Shown here: in pieces, positions 1 to 8,035 of the stretch
How the letters are laid out: each line of letters begins with the position of its first letter
How positions within the stretch are numbered: the first letter of the stretch is position 1
Source of the DNA: Pseudanabaena sp.
GTDB taxonomy: Bacteria; Cyanobacteriota; Cyanobacteriia; Pseudanabaenales; Pseudanabaenaceae
NCBI GenBank assembly: GCA_003249015.1
Contig: QBLS01000029.1
Coordinates: 1-53,400, forward strand
DNA: 53,400 nt
Direction of reading: 5' to 3'
Notes under the pieces: generated by a model
What the model was told of the DNA's origin: nothing
Seen by the model: the letters and a program-made list of their open reading frames with translations, nothing else
Databases searched by the model: none
Position numbers and translations under genes: made by a program

Positions 1-2
1 GT

Positions 3-2870
3 GGTGGCGGCGGTGGTAGTGGCGATCATTTAAAGGATTTAGTACTTGGGGGTAACTTCGGAAAAGGTGGATCGTTTGGCGGAAATGGGGAAAACGGAGA
101 TACAAATTTTCGACCCGAAAGAAGGCGTATAAGCAATAGACGCGGTGTGGGTACTGGCTTAGGCGGCCGAGGTGGTGGTGGTGCTGGTTTAGGTGGTGCA
201 ATTTTTATCCGTAGTGGAAAGTTAACTTTATTTAACTGCGTTTTCAGCGGTAATACCGCTTCGGGTGGAATCGGGGCGAATAATGGGCAGGGAGTTGGAG
301 CAAACATTTTTAACCTCGCAGGTAATATTAGGTCTAACACAGAGATTAGTGAAGCGAAGGATTTTGATGGCAACAATGGCGCAAGAGACTCAAAAATCGA
401 GTCAATTAGCCTACCTTTTGCCTACTACGAGAATAAAGGTTTCATCTATAGCATAAGTTCTTTCGGGACTTGGCAACAGGCTCAAGTACAAGCTCAGAGT
501 TTAGGCGGCAATCTTGTTACCATTCGGGATTTAACTCAAAATAGCTGGCTAGTCAATACCTTTGGACGCAGCACTTCGTTGTGGATTGGGCTAACTGATG
601 AAGTGACAGAGGGACAGTTCAAATGGGCAAGTGGTGAAACAACTGTCTTTAGAAATTGGTTTAGTGGGGAACCCAATAACGTTGGAGGAAACGAGAATTA
701 TGCAACGTTCAATTTTGGCAAGCCTGGACAATGGAATGATCTTGGGGACAGTGAGATTAGAGGGGGGATCATCGAACAACGGTTCTATGAATTTAATGGA
801 AATCGATATCTCTTGTCGGGTGCTGGAACTTGGGAACAAGCCCAAGTCCAAGCCCAAAATTTAGGTGGGAATCTAGTCACGATCGAATCCGATGCCGAGC
901 AGGAATGGCTAGGAAATACATTTGGTAGAACTGAAAGATTCTGGATTGGCTTGACTGATAAAGACCAGGAAGGGCAGTTCAGATGGGTGAGTGGTTCAAC
1001 TTCCACGTTCAAAAATTGGTGGTCTGGTGAGCCGAATAATTCTAGCGACGAAGATTATGTAGAAATGAATCTTAATAGTCCTGGCAAATGGAATGACCTG
1101 AATGCGATCACGTCCCGAAGAGGCATTATTGAAATTCCACAGTTTGGCGCGATCGGGCAGTCTGACGAGTCTCGGTTCTTTACGTTAGCCAAGCCAACTC
1201 GGTTTGATATTAGTGTTTCAGGAGGATCTGGGGCAGATATTTTTCAACTCCAATCCTTTGATCAACTCACGACCGCTCAGAGAGTTTGGGGGCGTGGGGG
1301 AACGGATATCTTTAACGTCTCAATTCAAGGGTCTTCGGGCATTGTTGGGCTGGATTTTAATTCAGGCAGGCTCAGAAAGCTAGCAGAACTTTTAGTAGAA
1401 CCGGATCAAGAAGTTAGGGAAAAACGTCGCAAAGCAAATCATGCTGCCGCCGGGATCAACGCAGGGATTTCAATTGGGGCATCAGGATTCAAACTTTTGA
1501 CAAAATGGGATTTCACGGGGCTGTCTGGCTTTGGGCTAGATAGCGCAACCGCATTGGCTCAGTGGTCAAACACGATCGCAAATATTGAGGTCAACTACAA
1601 TCTCGATATGTTGCAGTATGAGAATAGTTTGAGAACCATCGGCAATTTCTTTGAGGATCAAGGCGGTCAGGGTTGGGGGACGGTCAATGTCACTCAGAAA
1701 CGATCCGTGATAGAGGTGATGGATTTTGAGCCAGGGATTGACATCATCACACTTCCTAAGCTTGCCCAGAATGAAGCTTACCGTTACTCCGTTATTTCTG
1801 GTAGAGATGGGAGAACAGCCGTAGAGGTTGCGTACAGCAATCAAACCAATGAGCCTTCGACTTTCTTGAGGATTTACATTGTTACAAACCTTCTCCCGAA
1901 GGTGTTAGGTCAGAATGTGGGCGTTGCTCAGTTTATCCAAAGCTTGTTTGTTCTCAATCCAACGAACAGCGTAATCGGCAAAACACTCAATACTTCTAGC
2001 AAAGTCGCTGTGAGCGGAGTGAGCTATACAGGCACGATCGCTGGTGATCACATCTATGTGGCTCAGAATAACTTTGTGCGGGGAAATGTCAAAATTAGCG
2101 GTCTTGACGGAGACGATATCATTGTAGGGCGGAAAGATAGAGGTAACGAACTCTATGGGGATAGTGGTGATGATTTGATTGCGCCAGGTTCAATGAGTGA
2201 CCTGATTGATGGTGGAGCAGGATACGATCAGGCAAACTATTCTGAGTGGAGTCGCGCTATTTCTATTAGACTTCCGCTTGCCAATACGAATTGTAGTGAT
2301 AATTCAATTTTTGGTGACAGTTCCAATCCTGAAATCTGCGGTATTGAGTCGATTGTTGCAACTGCTTTTGATGACATGCTCGATTTCAGTGGTCTTCAAA
2401 CTCCTCCTCCAGATCTATCCGCGTTCAATTTAATTGGGGGCACTGGGGCTGATAAGTTGATAGGGAGTCAGTTTCGAGATGTGATCAACGGTCAGGAAGG
2501 CAACGACAATTTGGATGGGAGCGCTGGAGATGACTTTCTGGATGGCGGAACTGGACTAGATATTCTTTTCGGTGGAGCAGGCAGCGATCGCTTTATTTTA
2601 GGAAGTGCAGAGGATGCTTCTTACGATGATAATGATGTCCTTACACCCGGAACCAAGGACTACGCTGATGTTCGGGATTTTAGCCCCGGAGACATCATTC
2701 AGCTTCATGGAGAGAGTAGTTACTACGTCTTGAAGGTGGTTGGAACCGATACTCAAATCTGGCTGAATAAACCTGCACCCGAATCTGAGGAGCTGATTGG
2801 CATTGTCCGCGATCGCATTGATTTAAGTCTGAATAGCAAAGATTTTCTTTTTATTCCCAAGCCTCAGTGA
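3..2870 (+). CDS. Secreted C-type-lectin / RTX calcium-binding protein (5' end outside window)
   Basis: The frame is open from base 3 without a stop, so the gene begins upstream; the GTG at 147 is only the first in-window start. The visible N-part is glycine-rich (GGRGGGGAGLGGAIF) and then resembles a right-handed beta-helix (SGKLTLFNCVFSGNTASGG). Two tandem C-type lectin domains follow (about bases 420-770 and 780-1135). Each carries an EPN calcium/mannose-type motif (SGEPNN) and a WND motif (QWNDL, KWNDL). A long undefined middle leads to RTX nonapeptide-like repeats (GLDGDDIIVG, YGDSGDDLI, NGQEGNDNLDGSAGDDFLDGG) at about 2090-2230 and 2430-2600. The RTX repeats suggest type I secretion and calcium-dependent folding; sugar binding by the lectin domains is inferred. 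HIP1 sites near 2583 and 2809 suggest a long-resident gene. The family assignment is firm, the ligand unknown. Confidence 0.85.
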   Translation, partial: GGGGGSGDHLKDLVLGGNFGKGGSFGGNGENGDTNFRPERRRISNRRGVGTGLGGRGGGGAGLGGAIFIRSGKLTLFNCVFSGNTASGGIGANNGQGVGANIFNLAGNIRSNTEISEAKDFDGNNGARDSKIESISLPFAYYENKGFIYSISSFGTWQQAQVQAQSLGGNLVTIRDLTQNSWLVNTFGRSTSLWIGLTDEVTEGQFKWASGETTVFRNWFSGEPNNVGGNENYATFNFGKPGQWNDLGDSEIRGGIIEQRFYEFNGNRYLLSGAGTWEQAQVQAQNLGGNLVTIESDAEQEWLGNTFGRTERFWIGLTDKDQEGQFRWVSGSTSTFKNWWSGEPNNSSDEDYVEMNLNSPGKWNDLNAITSRRGIIEIPQFGAIGQSDESRFFTLAKPTRFDISVSGGSGADIFQLQSFDQLTTAQRVWGRGGTDIFNVSIQGSSGIVGLDFNSGRLRKLAELLVEPDQEVREKRRKANHAAAGINAGISIGASGFKLLTKWDFTGLSGFGLDSATALAQWSNTIANIEVNYNLDMLQYENSLRTIGNFFEDQGGQGWGTVNVTQKRSVIEVMDFEPGIDIITLPKLAQNEAYRYSVISGRDGRTAVEVAYSNQTNEPSTFLRIYIVTNLLPKVLGQNVGVAQFIQSLFVLNPTNSVIGKTLNTSSKVAVSGVSYTGTIAGDHIYVAQNNFVRGNVKISGLDGDDIIVGRKDRGNELYGDSGDDLIAPGSMSDLIDGGAGYDQANYSEWSRAISIRLPLANTNCSDNSIFGDSSNPEICGIESIVATAFDDMLDFSGLQTPPPDLSAFNLIGGTGADKLIGSQFRDVINGQEGNDNLDGSAGDDFLDGGTGLDILFGGAGSDRFILGSAEDASYDDNDVLTPGTKDYADVRDFSPGDIIQLHGESSYYVLKVVGTDTQIWLNKPAPESEELIGIVRDRIDLSLNSKDFLFIPKPQ

Positions 2871-2972
2871 GAATCGCTCCCCTAAGATCAATGTCGAAAT
2901 TAGCAGCCATCTCAGTCTGTCTCAAAGTAGAAAATCTTGATGCCTACTCAGTCAGTATCATTTAGTAGTGCA

Positions 2973-3058
2973 TCCCAACAATGCGTTGGTGCGGAAGGGA
3001 TTGAGGTTATTGGTGAAAATTCAAGATTATTTGCCGCCGCACAACTTCACCGTTATAC
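2973..3058 (+). repeat. attC-like integron recombination site
   Basis: The site has the layout of an integron attC. AAC (2977-2979), a 5-nt spacer AATGC and GTTGGTGCGG (2985-2994) form R''-L''. CCGCACAAC (3037-3045), a 6-nt spacer TTCACC and GTTATAC (3052-3058) form L'-R'. L'' pairs with L' except for one extra G (GTTG-g-TGCGG against CCGCACAAC), which is the position of the extrahelical base in real attC sites. The central 42 nt pair poorly. R'' (TCCCAAC) is degenerate outside AAC. The next ORF starts 20 nt after R', as in gene cassettes. No integrase gene is in the window. Geometry is seen directly; function is inferred. Confidence 0.5.
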
Positions 3059-3077
3059 ATCAAAATAGAGAGAAACT

Positions 3078-3572
3078 ATGAGTAAAGGAGTATTGACCTT
3101 TTTCTGTGGCAAAATGGGCGCAGGAAAATCTACTAAAGCTAGTGAAATCGCACGGGAAGGCAATGCAGTTTTGCTTTCAGAAGATGAATGGCTTGCGTCA
3201 CTTTACCCAAACAAGATTTCATCACTAAATGACTACATTGAATATTCAAGTCTACTTAAGCCACAGATCAAAAAGCTTGTTCAATCTATTTTGTCTTTGG
3301 GAACCAATGTAGTAATGGACTTTCCAGCTAATACTCTTTCGCAAAGAGATTGGTTTCGGAGTATTTTCTCCGAGATCGAAGCTCCTCATAGTCTGGTATA
3401 CATCGACGTGACAAATGAAATCTGCTTACAACAGATCGGGAAAAGGTGCATAGAACAGCCTGAAAGAGCAGCAACTGATACAACAGAGATGTTTGAACAG
3501 GTTACAAAGTATTTTATTGCCCCTACATCCGAGGAAGGCTTCAATATAATCAAAGTGGCACAAAATGCATAA
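3078..3572 (+). CDS. P-loop kinase-like ATP-binding protein
   Basis: A 164-residue AAA/zeta-toxin-like predicted kinase. It opens with a Walker A loop, FFCGKMGAGKSTKASEIA (residues about 9-26). A basic/acidic middle follows, with VVMDFPANT at the usual second-strand acidic position. The C-part (RCIEQPERAATDTTEMFEQ) resembles the lid of small predicted kinases. The RBS is AGAGAAA before ATG 3078. The gene begins 20 nt after the attC-like site, and its stop (TAA, 3570-3572) lies inside GCATAAC, which looks like the R'' of a decayed second attC. It may therefore be an integron cassette. There is no HIP1 octamer in it. The substrate cannot be told; an antitoxin partner is not obvious, so I do not call it a toxin. 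Confidence 0.7.
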   Translation: MSKGVLTFFCGKMGAGKSTKASEIAREGNAVLLSEDEWLASLYPNKISSLNDYIEYSSLLKPQIKKLVQSILSLGTNVVMDFPANTLSQRDWFRSIFSEIEAPHSLVYIDVTNEICLQQIGKRCIEQPERAATDTTEMFEQVTKYFIAPTSEEGFNIIKVAQNA

Positions 3573-3637
3573 CAACAGGGCGCTCTGCAGAAATTTACTC
3601 GCTGACGTTCCTAAATTTCTGCAGAGTGCGGCACTAG
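3568..3637 (+). repeat. Perfect hairpin, possible degenerate attC or terminator
   Basis: GCATAAC overlaps the stop codon of the preceding kinase. A perfect 15-bp stem follows: CTCTGCAGAAATTTA (3583-3597) and its complement (3612-3626), with a 14-nt loop. GCATAAC plus a short spacer resembles an attC R''-L'' half. The right end lacks the GTT of R', so if it was an attC it has decayed. It may also act as a terminator, though no T-run follows. Confidence 0.35.
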
Positions 3638-3678
3638 TCTCCTCAATTGCCTATATGTGATCTGCTTCGGAGGAAACT

Positions 3679-4017
3679 ATGTCTGAACCATCTCAACTTT
3701 TTGTGCAAATTCAAATCAGCAAAAGCGCTTTCGATCAATTTTTACTCCATAAAGTTGTACCTCCATCACAGTTCCGAGACTGGGAAGATTGGCTATCAAT
3801 GGCAGAGTATTACGGAAGTAAAATTTCCAATGAAACAGTTGACACATTCAGCAGATGGGGGTTCACTGTTGATTCATGGTTGCGTGACTGGACAGAAGGT
3901 AAGCATAGTTCGGTCATCAATCAGTATGATGAACAAACTTGGACGTTGGCGGTGACTGATTTTTCAGAAAATTACAGAGAGTTTATAGCAAAGCAAGAGT
4001 TAGTTAGTACAAATTAA
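3679..4017 (+). CDS. Hypothetical protein, 112 aa
   Basis: Not recognised. The ATG at 3679 has a strong RBS (GGAGGAAACT) immediately upstream, which favours this frame over an overlapping one. The protein is soluble, rich in Trp (FRDWEDWLSMAEYYG, DSWLRDWTEG) and Asp/Glu, with no signal peptide, membrane span or cysteine motif. It lies after the kinase gene and the decayed attC-like repeat, and could be a second cassette gene. The stop is followed directly by the 25-bp hairpin at 4016-4068. Confidence 0.6.
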   Translation: MSEPSQLFVQIQISKSAFDQFLLHKVVPPSQFRDWEDWLSMAEYYGSKISNETVDTFSRWGFTVDSWLRDWTEGKHSSVINQYDEQTWTLAVTDFSENYREFIAKQELVSTN

Positions 4018-4068
4018 AACCAGAAGGCGAGTGGCGGCGCGGAGCGCCGCCACTCGCCTTCTGGTTTT
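4016..4068. repeat. 25-bp perfect hairpin, GCGGCGC family (module H1)
   Basis: Two 25-nt arms (4016-4040, 4044-4068) are perfectly complementary around loop GGA, with core GGCGGCGC/GCGCCGCC. It overlaps the stop codon of the 112-aa gene and ends in TTTT, so it may also terminate transcription. The flank at 4069-4096 (ATGTCCTAAGC...TTTGCTATA) is the reverse complement of flanks seen at 29112-29146 and, in degenerate form, at 7931-7954. Confidence 0.9.
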
Positions 4069-4084
4069 ATGTCCTAAGCAAAAC

Positions 4085-4144
4085 TTTTTTTGCTATAGGT
4101 TTGCTTTTCAATACAAAAAAGTGTAGTTGTACTTTTTTGTATTG
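4085..4144. repeat. AAAGTGT hairpin repeat (module H3, half copy)
   Basis: A 14-bp perfect stem (4109-4122 with 4131-4144) has loop GTAGTTGT. The preceding linker GCTATAGGTTTGCTTTTCAA matches the linker between hairpins at 21963-21990. Related hairpins lie at 21987-22020 and 28143-28170; the inner arms are conserved while the outer arms differ in complementary fashion. Confidence 0.8.
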
Positions 4145-4265
4145 CGATAAACTCGGCGGGACAATTTTTCTAGCTGGATCTGTTGGCATGAAAAATTGAT
4201 GTGGCGATCGCAAACTCTTGTGATAACATCTGTCGCTTAAAAGGGTGCACAGAGGAGTAATGCTG

Positions 4266-5357
4266 ATGTTGTCAACAAGAAAAAGACTGGAAAAAAATTT
4301 GTTTGCCAAATTATTGACAAAATTTATTGCTGGTTTTGGTTCTGTAGCCAGCTTGCTACCGCTAGTTATTGCCATTAGCTTTTCAGGGGAAAGTCAGGCT
4401 TCATTAAAGTATCCCCAAGTAACAACTGGGTTAGTGAGCCATAATTCATTAGCCTTAAGCCCATTACCACCAGCATTAGATAGCCGCATTAGTTCTACCC
4501 TTATTGACGATCGCGGTAGATTTTGGGTTGGTACTTGGCAGGGATTAGTACAAATCGATCAAAAAACAGGACAGGCGATTGCATCAATAGATTTACCAAA
4601 TTCCACAGTTACAGCGCTACTTGAAGATCGGCGTGGTTTTTTCTGGGTAGGTACGACTTCAGGGCTGTACCAAATTCAACCCAGTTCTGGCAAAATCGAA
4701 AATCGAATCACTCAACTTGCTTCGAGTCGGGTACTAAGCCTCGGTATGGATCGGGCGGGGTTTATCTGGGTGGGAACCGATCAAGGGCTGACTAGAATTA
4801 GTCCTTTTAATGGCGAAACCTATGCCAGAATCTTGAACTTGCCTGGTACAGCCGCTAATGTCTTGCAATTTGATAACTGGGGCAACCTTTGGGTTGGCAC
4901 TTTGAATGGATTGGTTAAAATTAACCCTGGTACAGCTCGAATTACAGCTCAAATTCCCTTTGTATCGGGGCAGATCGTACAAGCGATCGCCATTGAGCCA
5001 TCAGGCAAAATCTGGGCTGGGACACCACGCAATGTTATCGAAATTAATCCAAGAACTAATAAAGTGATCGCTAGAATTAATCCTGTAACTGGCAAAGATA
5101 TTGTGGCGCTAGCGAGTAATAAAAATGGTGAGCTGTGGATTGGAATGCGGGATGGATTAGTCCTTGCAAATACTTACAACGGCGCGATCATTGCTTCTGT
5201 TTTTAACTTACCCAGCAGCTCCGTCCTTAATTTATTAATTCATAATCAATATGTTTGGATCGGCACGAATGATGGTTTGGGCAGAGTTGCGACTACTTTC
5301 AAGCCAAAAGAATTACCAAATGTCAATGCCGCAACTGTTTATAGGATTTCCAGATAG
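4266..5357 (+). CDS. Periplasmic beta-propeller protein (two-component regulator propeller repeats)
   Basis: A 363-residue protein with an N-terminal hydrophobic segment (SLLPLVIAISFSG) that reads as a signal peptide or anchor. About seven propeller repeats of the Reg_prop type follow: GRFWVGTWQGLVQI, GFFWVGTTSGLYQI, GFIWVGTDQGLTRI, GNLWVGTLNGLVKI, GKIWAGTPRNVIEI, GELWIGMRDGLVLA and YVWIGTNDGLGRV. In large hybrid kinases this forms the extracytoplasmic sensor; here there is no kinase, GGDEF or other output domain. Start: AGAGGAG (4251-4257) is spaced best for ATG 4266; ATG 4260 and GTG 4245 are alternatives. A hairpin (5403-5445) follows. Binding or scaffold role is inference. Confidence 0.8.
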   Translation: MLSTRKRLEKNLFAKLLTKFIAGFGSVASLLPLVIAISFSGESQASLKYPQVTTGLVSHNSLALSPLPPALDSRISSTLIDDRGRFWVGTWQGLVQIDQKTGQAIASIDLPNSTVTALLEDRRGFFWVGTTSGLYQIQPSSGKIENRITQLASSRVLSLGMDRAGFIWVGTDQGLTRISPFNGETYARILNLPGTAANVLQFDNWGNLWVGTLNGLVKINPGTARITAQIPFVSGQIVQAIAIEPSGKIWAGTPRNVIEINPRTNKVIARINPVTGKDIVALASNKNGELWIGMRDGLVLANTYNGAIIASVFNLPSSSVLNLLIHNQYVWIGTNDGLGRVATTFKPKELPNVNAATVYRISR

Positions 5358-5402
5358 ATAGATTTAACTTTGCCTCACGGCTAAGTTTTGCAGCTCAATA
5401 TC

Positions 5403-5445
5403 CAAAATAATAATGGCGGCGCTTTGCGCCGCCATTATTATTTTG
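5403..5445. repeat. 20-bp perfect hairpin, GCGGCGC family
   Basis: Arms 5403-5422 and 5426-5445 are fully complementary around TTT, with core GGCGGCGC/GCGCCGCC. It lies between the propeller gene and the MscS-CNB gene, ends with a short T-run, and may double as a terminator. Confidence 0.85.
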
Positions 5446-5575
5446 AGTTCAGCAACTCTAGTACAAATGGCTGCGGCTATGGCAATGCTAAATACTAAAT
5501 AAAACCGTTATACTTTGGATAATTTCCATAATGAGAATTGCTGATGGCTACACCATTTGCCAGCTTGATAACTCA

Positions 5576-5610
5576 AGTCCATTAACGATGCTTCGCACCG
5601 TTAATGGACT
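5576..5610. repeat. Hairpin just upstream of the MscS-CNB gene
   Basis: AGTCCATTAACG (5576-5587) pairs with CGTTAATGGACT (5599-5610); the centre TGC-TTC-GCA extends it after one mismatch. An in-frame ATG inside the right arm (5604) is an unlikely start because it belongs to the repeat. Confidence 0.75.
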
Positions 5611-5672
5611 TCTGGTTTATAAATGACGATTGTTACATTAGATATTTGTGTGGTGGAGTAGCAGGCGAAGAA

Positions 5673-7157
5673 ATGGATGTTTTATGGGCAAAATTTTATG
5701 AAATCTTCACGACTCAAATTCTAGATATTGGCGGCACAAAATTTTCGATCGCCTCAATTTTATCGCTGCTCGTACTGGTTATCATTGCCTTTTTTGTATC
5801 AAAACTCGTCAGTGAAATTATTAGGCGATCGCTTTTATCGAGGCTCCGCATAAATCGCGGACTGCAAGAAGCAATCACTGTATTTATCAAATACTTTCTG
5901 ATCACTGTCACAACTGTAATTATCTTGCAATCTGCTGGCATTAATCTCAGCTCTCTGGCTGTAATCGCTGGAGTAGTTGGGTTAGGTGTTGGGTTTGGAC
6001 TACAAAACCTTGCTAGTAACTTTATCAGTGGGTTAGTTCTGCTTTTTGAACAAACTCTCAAAGTTGGAGATTATATAGAAGTTGGAGAACTTAAAGGTAC
6101 TATCGAAAAGATTTCGATTCGTTCTACAATTCTCCGCACTGAAGATGCTCTATATGTAATTGTTCCCAATCAACGATTCATTGAGAACAATACGATCAAC
6201 TGGAGCTACGAAGGGCATACTTGCCGTATTCATATTCCAGTGAGTGTGGCTTATGACACTGATCTTTTAGTTTTGACCGAAGCCCTATTGACAGCCGCTC
6301 GCCATGAACCTCGCGTGCTATCAAACCCAGCCCCCGAAGTTTGGTTTCAGTCTTTTGGAAGAGATGCCCTTGAATTTGATTTACTAGTTTGGATTAGTGA
6401 CCCTGATGCGAATGAACCAATTCGTAGTTCGATTAATTTTCGGATCGCCTATGAGTTTAGAGAAAGAAACATTAGAATTCCCTTCCCTACTAGAGAAATA
6501 ATCATCCATAATCCTGAAATGACTCAGCAGATTTTCCATTCCCCAAATCTAAAACCTGCGCCATCTTCAGCAATTAAAAATATTCCCACAGATGAGCCTA
6601 TCAATATAGCTGGCTCTACAGATAACGCTGAAATCACTACCCAAAGCTTACGAGACTTGCTAAGAAAGACTTCTTATTTTGAAAGATGTACGGAAATAGA
6701 ACTGTTTGCTCTAATTGCTAGGGGCTATCGTAAATACTTTGATATTGGAGAAGTTATCTGTAGAGAAAATGATCCTAGTGAAGAGTTCTACATTATCCTT
6801 TTTGGGGCAGTTGAGGTAATTTCTGAAAAGAATAATCAAGCGATCGCGACATTAATTGCTGGAGACTTTTTTGGTGAAATCTCGCTATTAACGGGAACTC
6901 CTCGCACTGCTACGGTCAGAGCTTTGGCAGCAAACACGATTTTATTTGTGGTGGAGCGTCAGCAGTTACAAAAGCTGTTGACCGAACATCGCGAACTGGG
7001 CGAACAAATTGCCTTGAAGCTATCAGAGCGGCAACAGGTTTTGATCAGTCTAGGGTTATTAAATGAGGAGGAACTTCAGCGATCGCAATATGCAGCTTTA
7101 ACTTGGGTGAGAGATCGTCTCAATAGTATATTTGGAATTAATCTTGGGAGTATCTAA
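5673..7157 (+). CDS. MscS-type mechanosensitive channel with C-terminal cyclic-nucleotide-binding domain
   Basis: A 494-residue membrane protein. Two hydrophobic spans (about residues 20-45 and 62-85) precede the pore-lining helix, LAVIAGVVGLGVGFGLQNLA (about 92-111), with the Gly/Ala packing of MscS. The beta domain follows (KVGDYIEVGELKGTIEKI, then VIVPNQRFIENNTINWSY). A linker leads to a Crp-type CNB domain (about 350-470) with the phosphate-binding-cassette-like GDFFGEISLLTGTPRTATV (about 412-430). This architecture suggests gating or modulation by a cyclic nucleotide; that is inference. The ATG at 5673 is preferred over 5604, which lies in a hairpin. A paralogue lies at 41618-43105. Confidence 0.9.
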   Translation: MDVLWAKFYEIFTTQILDIGGTKFSIASILSLLVLVIIAFFVSKLVSEIIRRSLLSRLRINRGLQEAITVFIKYFLITVTTVIILQSAGINLSSLAVIAGVVGLGVGFGLQNLASNFISGLVLLFEQTLKVGDYIEVGELKGTIEKISIRSTILRTEDALYVIVPNQRFIENNTINWSYEGHTCRIHIPVSVAYDTDLLVLTEALLTAARHEPRVLSNPAPEVWFQSFGRDALEFDLLVWISDPDANEPIRSSINFRIAYEFRERNIRIPFPTREIIIHNPEMTQQIFHSPNLKPAPSSAIKNIPTDEPINIAGSTDNAEITTQSLRDLLRKTSYFERCTEIELFALIARGYRKYFDIGEVICRENDPSEEFYIILFGAVEVISEKNNQAIATLIAGDFFGEISLLTGTPRTATVRALAANTILFVVERQQLQKLLTEHRELGEQIALKLSERQQVLISLGLLNEEELQRSQYAALTWVRDRLNSIFGINLGSI

Positions 7158-7174
7158 TCATCTACTCGAAGCCC

Positions 7175-7211
7175 TAGCAGAGTGGCGGCGCATCGCGCCG
7201 CTACTCTGCTA
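7175..7211. terminator. Hairpin between convergent genes
   Basis: A 17-bp stem (7175-7191 with 7195-7211) with one G-T wobble and loop ATC, core GGCGGCGC. It lies between the convergent ends of the MscS-CNB gene and the 147-aa gene, so it can serve both as terminator. There is no long T-run. Confidence 0.65.
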
Positions 7212-7216
7212 AGGAG

Positions 7217-7660
7217 CTATTGCGGTAAAAATGTTGGGGATATCACGCGAAAAGGTTCAGCACCAAGAGTCTTGGGGTCTATGCGCCAAGTATCAGCTTT
7301 AGCGCTATACTCAGCGACCTTTTGATTGAGACGGTTGCTAAGCATGACATTAAAATCTTGTTTTTGGGCTTCGTTGCCTAACTTAAACAGAAAACTAAAT
7401 CTCTGTAAGTAGTCGGCAGATGTCCATCTACTCGTATTGATAGTGACTATAGCTCGCCTAGCCTCAGCGTCAATAACAATATTTTCTACCCAACCTTCAT
7501 TTAGTCTTTGTGTCATCCACCACAAACTTGGTTGAACTGGCTGCTGCGGGATAGTAATGGTTTCTGCGATCGCCACATTGTGTTGGGATAAATTTATAGC
7601 GATCGCTTCTAGAGAAATTAGTGAACTAGCTAATATCAAATACTTAAAACCATTAGCCAT
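7217..7660 (-). CDS. Hypothetical exported protein, 147 aa
   Basis: Not recognised beyond a small exported cyanobacterial protein. The N-terminus (MANGFKYLILASSLISLEAI) is a probable signal peptide, with possible cleavage after VAIAE (about residue 33). The mature part has SLWWMTQRLNEGWVENIVIDAEARRAIVTI, a beta-rich region, then LSNRLNQKVAEYSAKADTWRI. No catalytic motif or cysteine. It is convergent with the MscS-CNB gene and has no operon partner. Confidence 0.7.
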   Translation of the reverse strand: MANGFKYLILASSLISLEAIAINLSQHNVAIAETITIPQQPVQPSLWWMTQRLNEGWVENIVIDAEARRAIVTINTSRWTSADYLQRFSFLFKLGNEAQKQDFNVMLSNRLNQKVAEYSAKADTWRIDPKTLGAEPFRVISPTFLPQ

Positions 7661-7727
7661 TTTGATAACTCCAGTAATGCTTAGTAGTACATTCTATAGC
7701 TTGTCGATGAGTTGTGGCACTCTGCGA

Positions 7728-7776
7728 CGCAAACTAAAAGTTCCGCCCGCTACGCGGGCGGAACTTTTAGTTTGCG
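7728..7776. repeat. 23-bp perfect hairpin, CCGCCCGC family
   Basis: Arms 7728-7750 and 7754-7776 are fully complementary around TAC, with core TTCCGCCCGC/GCGGGCGGAA. The same core occurs in the 52-bp hairpin at 29616-29722. It is one of three consecutive hairpins filling the 375-bp gap 7661-8035. Imperfect inverted sequences (TAGTACATTCTAT at 7686 and ATAGAATGTACTA near 7883) bracket this hairpin and the next one like the ends of a miniature element. Confidence 0.85.
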
Positions 7777-7788
7777 GAGTTACTTAAT

Positions 7789-7867
7789 ACAGCGCTTTGC
7801 ACTTAGTTAGAACCCAAATAAATTTGAGGAAGCGGCGCTCCGCGCCGCTTCCTCAAATTTATTTGGG
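7789..7867. repeat. 26-bp perfect hairpin with ACAGCGCTTTGC flank (module H2)
   Basis: The flank ACAGCGCTTTGCACTTAG (7789-7806) precedes a perfect 26-bp stem (7813-7838 with 7842-7867, loop TCC). A near-identical unit is at 27886-27962. There a T in the left arm is C and the paired A in the right arm is G, so pairing is kept. A third unit with the same flank and a different stem is at 23818-23888. Confidence 0.9.
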
Positions 7868-7954
7868 CTACTCAAAGCATCAATAGAATGTACTATTTTA
7901 GAGGTTTTCAAAAATTTCTCTGCGCTGTAGCAATACAAAGCTTGCTTAGGATAT

Positions 7955-8007
7955 AAACCCAGAAGATGATTAGCGGCGCTCCGCGCCGCTAATCATCTTC
8001 TGGGTTT
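7955..8007. repeat. 25-bp perfect hairpin upstream of idi (module H1)
   Basis: Arms 7955-7979 and 7983-8007 are fully complementary around TCC. The arms share AACCCAGAAGATGA with the hairpins at 4016 and 29141, and the upstream flank CTTGCTTAGGATATAAACC matches that of 29112-29146. It ends 28 nt before the idi start codon. Confidence 0.9.
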
Positions 8008-8035
8008 TGAAGCTGTAACCTCATTTATCAATTTT

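Noticed and set aside
26-376. Antisense proline-rich reading frame
   Set aside because: It is the complement of the Gly-rich coding region; composition-driven shadow.
147-2870. GTG 147 as the true start of the lectin/RTX gene
   Set aside because: The frame is open to the window edge and the Gly-rich sequence continues upstream, so the gene is cut by the window.
3078-3572. Zeta-toxin gene with antitoxin
   Set aside because: Only the Walker A and a generic kinase pattern are visible and no epsilon-like antitoxin is adjacent.
5604-5672. Upstream ATG extension of the first MscS-CNB gene
   Set aside because: The ATG lies in the arm of a hairpin repeat, the added 23 residues are not like channel N-termini, and ATG 5673 begins the natural sequence.
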